A stretch of 64,000 nt of DNA, taken from NCBI GenBank assembly GCA_019637585.1, contig JAHBVL010000008.1:22610-86609 (forward strand). The letters are read 5' to 3'. The stretch comes from Thermomicrobiales bacterium. Its GTDB lineage: Bacteria > Chloroflexota > Chloroflexia > Thermomicrobiales > UBA6265. The translations under genes and the position numbers were made by a program. The notes under the pieces were generated by a model. The model was not told the origin of the DNA. It saw only the letters and a program-made list of their open reading frames with translations, and did not search any database. Shown piece by piece: positions 62,377 through 64,000 of the stretch. Every line of letters begins with the position of its first letter. Positions within the stretch are counted from its first letter, which is position 1.

Positions 62377-63296
62377 GCACCATCCTCGATACCATCCCCG
62401 GCGCCACGGCTGGTGGACTGCTCTCCCAGCTCGATGCCGACCTGGAGGCCATCTACCAGAGGGTCCGGAAGTCGGTGGTGCTGCTCTACCGGAATGGGGG
62501 CAATGGCGCCGGCGTCATCTGGCGAAACGACGGCACGATCATCACCAACAACCACGTCGTGAGCGGCGATGGCCAGATGAATGTCGTCCTGGCCGACGGC
62601 CGCACCTTTCTGGGGATCGTCGCTCGGCGACACCCCACTCGCGATCTGGCCATCGTCAAGATCGCCGAAAGCGGGCTACCGGCGATCGACGTCGCCGACT
62701 CGACGAAAGTGCGGGCTGGCGAGATCGCCCTGGCTATCGGCCATCCTCTTGGGTACCGGGACGCCATCACCGCCGGCATCGTCGTGGCATCGGGCAACTC
62801 GCGAGAGGTCGAGGGGCATGCCAGAGGAGATGTGATCCAGACCGACGCCCGCTTCGCCCCCGGTGTTTCGGGCGGACCGCTGGTGAATCACCGGGGAGAG
62901 GCAATCGGCATCGCCACCCGCGTGTCTGGTGAACTTGGCCTGGCCGTCCCCAGTTCTGCTGTCCGGGCCTTTGTGGGTTCCGATGGCAGACGGGGACGTG
63001 GCCGCATCGGGTGCCGGACCCAGCTTGTGCCGCTTCGCGGTTCTGATTGGGACAATGGCCTGCTCGTAACCAGATTGCGAGAAGATGGACCGGCCGACAC
63101 CGCTGGCCTCATACTCGGCGATGTGATCGTCGACGTCGATGGACATGTCATCGAGGATCAGGAAACACTTCCGGCGACGATCATGCGAGCCGCTCCGGAC
63201 ACAGCCGTTCAGTTGACGGTGCTTCGCGGCGGTGCGCCGATGTTGCTCTCCATCACGCCAGCCTTCCGGAACGATTCCGAATCGGACGAAGCGTGA
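62373..63296 (+). CDS. Trypsin-like serine protease with PDZ domain, no signal peptide (2)
   Basis: A 307-residue paralogue of the preceding protein. The triad is His 61 (TNNHVVSG), Asp 91 (RDLAIVK) and Ser 166 (APGVSGGPLV), with the PDZ domain at about 205-298 (RLREDGPADTAGLILGDV). The N-terminal helix region (residues about 10-35) is soluble; no export signal. The ATG overlaps the previous stop by four bases, and the LuxR gene follows within 14 bases. The two proteases probably act together, possibly as a hetero-oligomer. Confidence 0.88.
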   Translation: MSTILDTIPGATAGGLLSQLDADLEAIYQRVRKSVVLLYRNGGNGAGVIWRNDGTIITNNHVVSGDGQMNVVLADGRTFLGIVARRHPTRDLAIVKIAESGLPAIDVADSTKVRAGEIALAIGHPLGYRDAITAGIVVASGNSREVEGHARGDVIQTDARFAPGVSGGPLVNHRGEAIGIATRVSGELGLAVPSSAVRAFVGSDGRRGRGRIGCRTQLVPLRGSDWDNGLLVTRLREDGPADTAGLILGDVIVDVDGHVIEDQETLPATIMRAAPDTAVQLTVLRGGAPMLLSITPAFRNDSESDEA

Positions 63297-63310
63297 CAGC
63301 AGGTTCCCGC

Positions 63311-63937
63311 GTGACCGACCCTGACGACCAGCCAGCCAACCAACTCGATGTCCTGGTGGCCGCCCAGTTCCCATCGGTCAGGCGGGGCCTTCTCTCCATG
63401 CTGGCCGAACACCCCGGGCTGTCGCCCCGGGAAGATCAGGATGGTGTGTCCAGTGCGGAGCCAGATGTCGTAGTCGTCTATGTGGCCAATGGCGCCATCA
63501 GCAGCGATATCAGCGAACGATGGGACGCCCCGATCGTCTTTGTCGTGGAAGGGCTCCTGGCTGAACTGCCCGATATCGCCGAGCGGCCGGTGGCTCTGCT
63601 CACCGCCGAAGCGGACAGCCACGCGCTGCACGCCGCGGTGCACGCGGTCGACCAGGGTCTGTCGGTCATCGATACGACCTTCGCCGGCTCGGCGGGCATC
63701 GTCTGGCGGCAGCCGCTCCTACCGGCTGCCGATCATGGCGACCAGCTCACCGCCCGGGAGATCGAAGTGCTCAATCTGGTCGCCCAGGGCTGGCCGAACA
63801 AGACGATCGCTACCGCGCTCGGCATCAGCGAGCACACCGTCAAATTCCACGTTGGTTCGATTCTGGGCAAACTCGGCGCGGAGAGCCGCACCGAAGCCGT
63901 CACCATCGCCACCCGCCGCGGAGTCGTCGTGATCTAG
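63311..63937 (+). CDS. LuxR-family regulator with degenerate receiver domain
   Basis: A 208-residue regulator. The N-terminal half follows the receiver fold (LDVLVAAQFPSVRRGLLSML, then PDVVVVYVANG) but the phospho-acceptor Asp is replaced by Tyr 57 and the acidic pair at the first strand is missing. The C-terminal LuxR helix-turn-helix is intact: LTAREIEVLNLVAQGWPN, KTIATALGISEHTVKFH. GTG at 63311 has AGCAGG upstream; a GTG at 63293 overlapping the protease stop is an alternative. It is the last gene of the protease operon, suggesting that the proteases act on, or are controlled with, this regulator. Confidence 0.85.
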   Translation: MTDPDDQPANQLDVLVAAQFPSVRRGLLSMLAEHPGLSPREDQDGVSSAEPDVVVVYVANGAISSDISERWDAPIVFVVEGLLAELPDIAERPVALLTAEADSHALHAAVHAVDQGLSVIDTTFAGSAGIVWRQPLLPAADHGDQLTAREIEVLNLVAQGWPNKTIATALGISEHTVKFHVGSILGKLGAESRTEAVTIATRRGVVVI

Positions 63938-63957
63938 CGAGGCCCGGAGCCCATGGT

Positions 63958-63990
63958 GTAGCAGCGAGGCCTGCCTCGCCTGGTCCGCCC
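63958..63990 (+). repeat. GTAGC-GCGAGGCCTGCCTCGC hairpin, copy 2
   Basis: Stem GCGAGGC/GCCTCGC with a two-base loop, preceded by GTAGCA and followed by CTGGTCCGCCC. It shares layout and flanks with the hairpin at 42515-42543 and lies just after the LuxR stop codon. Confidence 0.65.
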
Positions 63991-64000
63991 TGTGGCGACG

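Overview
The window is a GC-rich bacterial chromosome segment. It most resembles a monoderm member of the Chloroflexota, close to Thermomicrobia/Sphaerobacter-type organisms. This placement is an inference from gene content: three LLM-type (F420/FMN luciferase-like) oxidoreductases, a MurT/GatD lipid II amidation pair inside an mreBCD cluster, an L,D-transpeptidase, a CopC protein with an Ala-Ser-Pro linker typical of that group, frequent GTG/TTG starts and many 1-4 base gene overlaps. No 16S rRNA or phage gene is present.

Layout. 1-6.2 kb: a truncated ThDP enzyme, a zinc-ribbon membrane protein, a PHP/MBL/DinB operon, and a phosphomannomutase with a DUF402 protein. 6.7-18.9 kb: a co-directional minus-strand block running mreB, mreC, murT, gatD, mreD, PBP2, methylmalonyl-CoA epimerase, methylmalonyl-CoA mutase large chain, acyl-CoA carboxylase beta and epsilon-like subunits, and a P1 peptidase. 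19.1-20.9 kb: a DtxR-type regulator overlapping a membrane-anchored protein. 21-28.2 kb: plus-strand genes (PIG-L deacetylase, PncC, M16 peptidase, NadC, L,D-transpeptidase, CopC, PurD). 28.2-45.6 kb: mixed housekeeping and enzyme genes (B3/B4 protein, LuxR regulator, tRNA-Cys, M20 peptidase, ATP-grasp ligase, YggX, formyltransferase, Mrp, hydrolase, DinB-like proteins, JAMM peptidase, M1 peptidase, PIG-V-type mannosyltransferase, DsbA-like protein, RlmN, LLM oxidoreductase). 45.7-49.3 kb: an accessory patch of clearly lower G+C holding an rlmN scar, an unrecognised two-gene module (a TOPRIM/OLD-like nuclease and a possible DUF6414 protein) and a fragment that looks like the C-terminus of a type I restriction specificity subunit. 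49.7-64 kb: a double cold-shock-domain protein, a class III aminotransferase, TrmO, DoxX, two LLM oxidoreductases, a two-ATPase/two-permease ABC-2 exporter operon headed by a PLP enzyme, and an operon of two PDZ serine proteases without signal peptides followed by a LuxR regulator with a degenerate receiver.

Two things stand out. First, the low-G+C TOPRIM module beside a restriction-modification scar is a good candidate for an undescribed defence system. Second, intergenic regions are full of dispersed repeats: CCCTCTCCC palindromes, TTAGCCAC-type hairpins, roughly 115-base 'GAGAAATCTC' elements and short heptamer arrays. Five of the heptamer arrays begin exactly on the TAG stop codon of the adjacent gene and continue in a 7-base register from it. 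The same repeats form a composite element seen in two near-complete inverted copies at 31.3 and 35.0 kb, and they appear to have reshaped the 3' ends of several genes.
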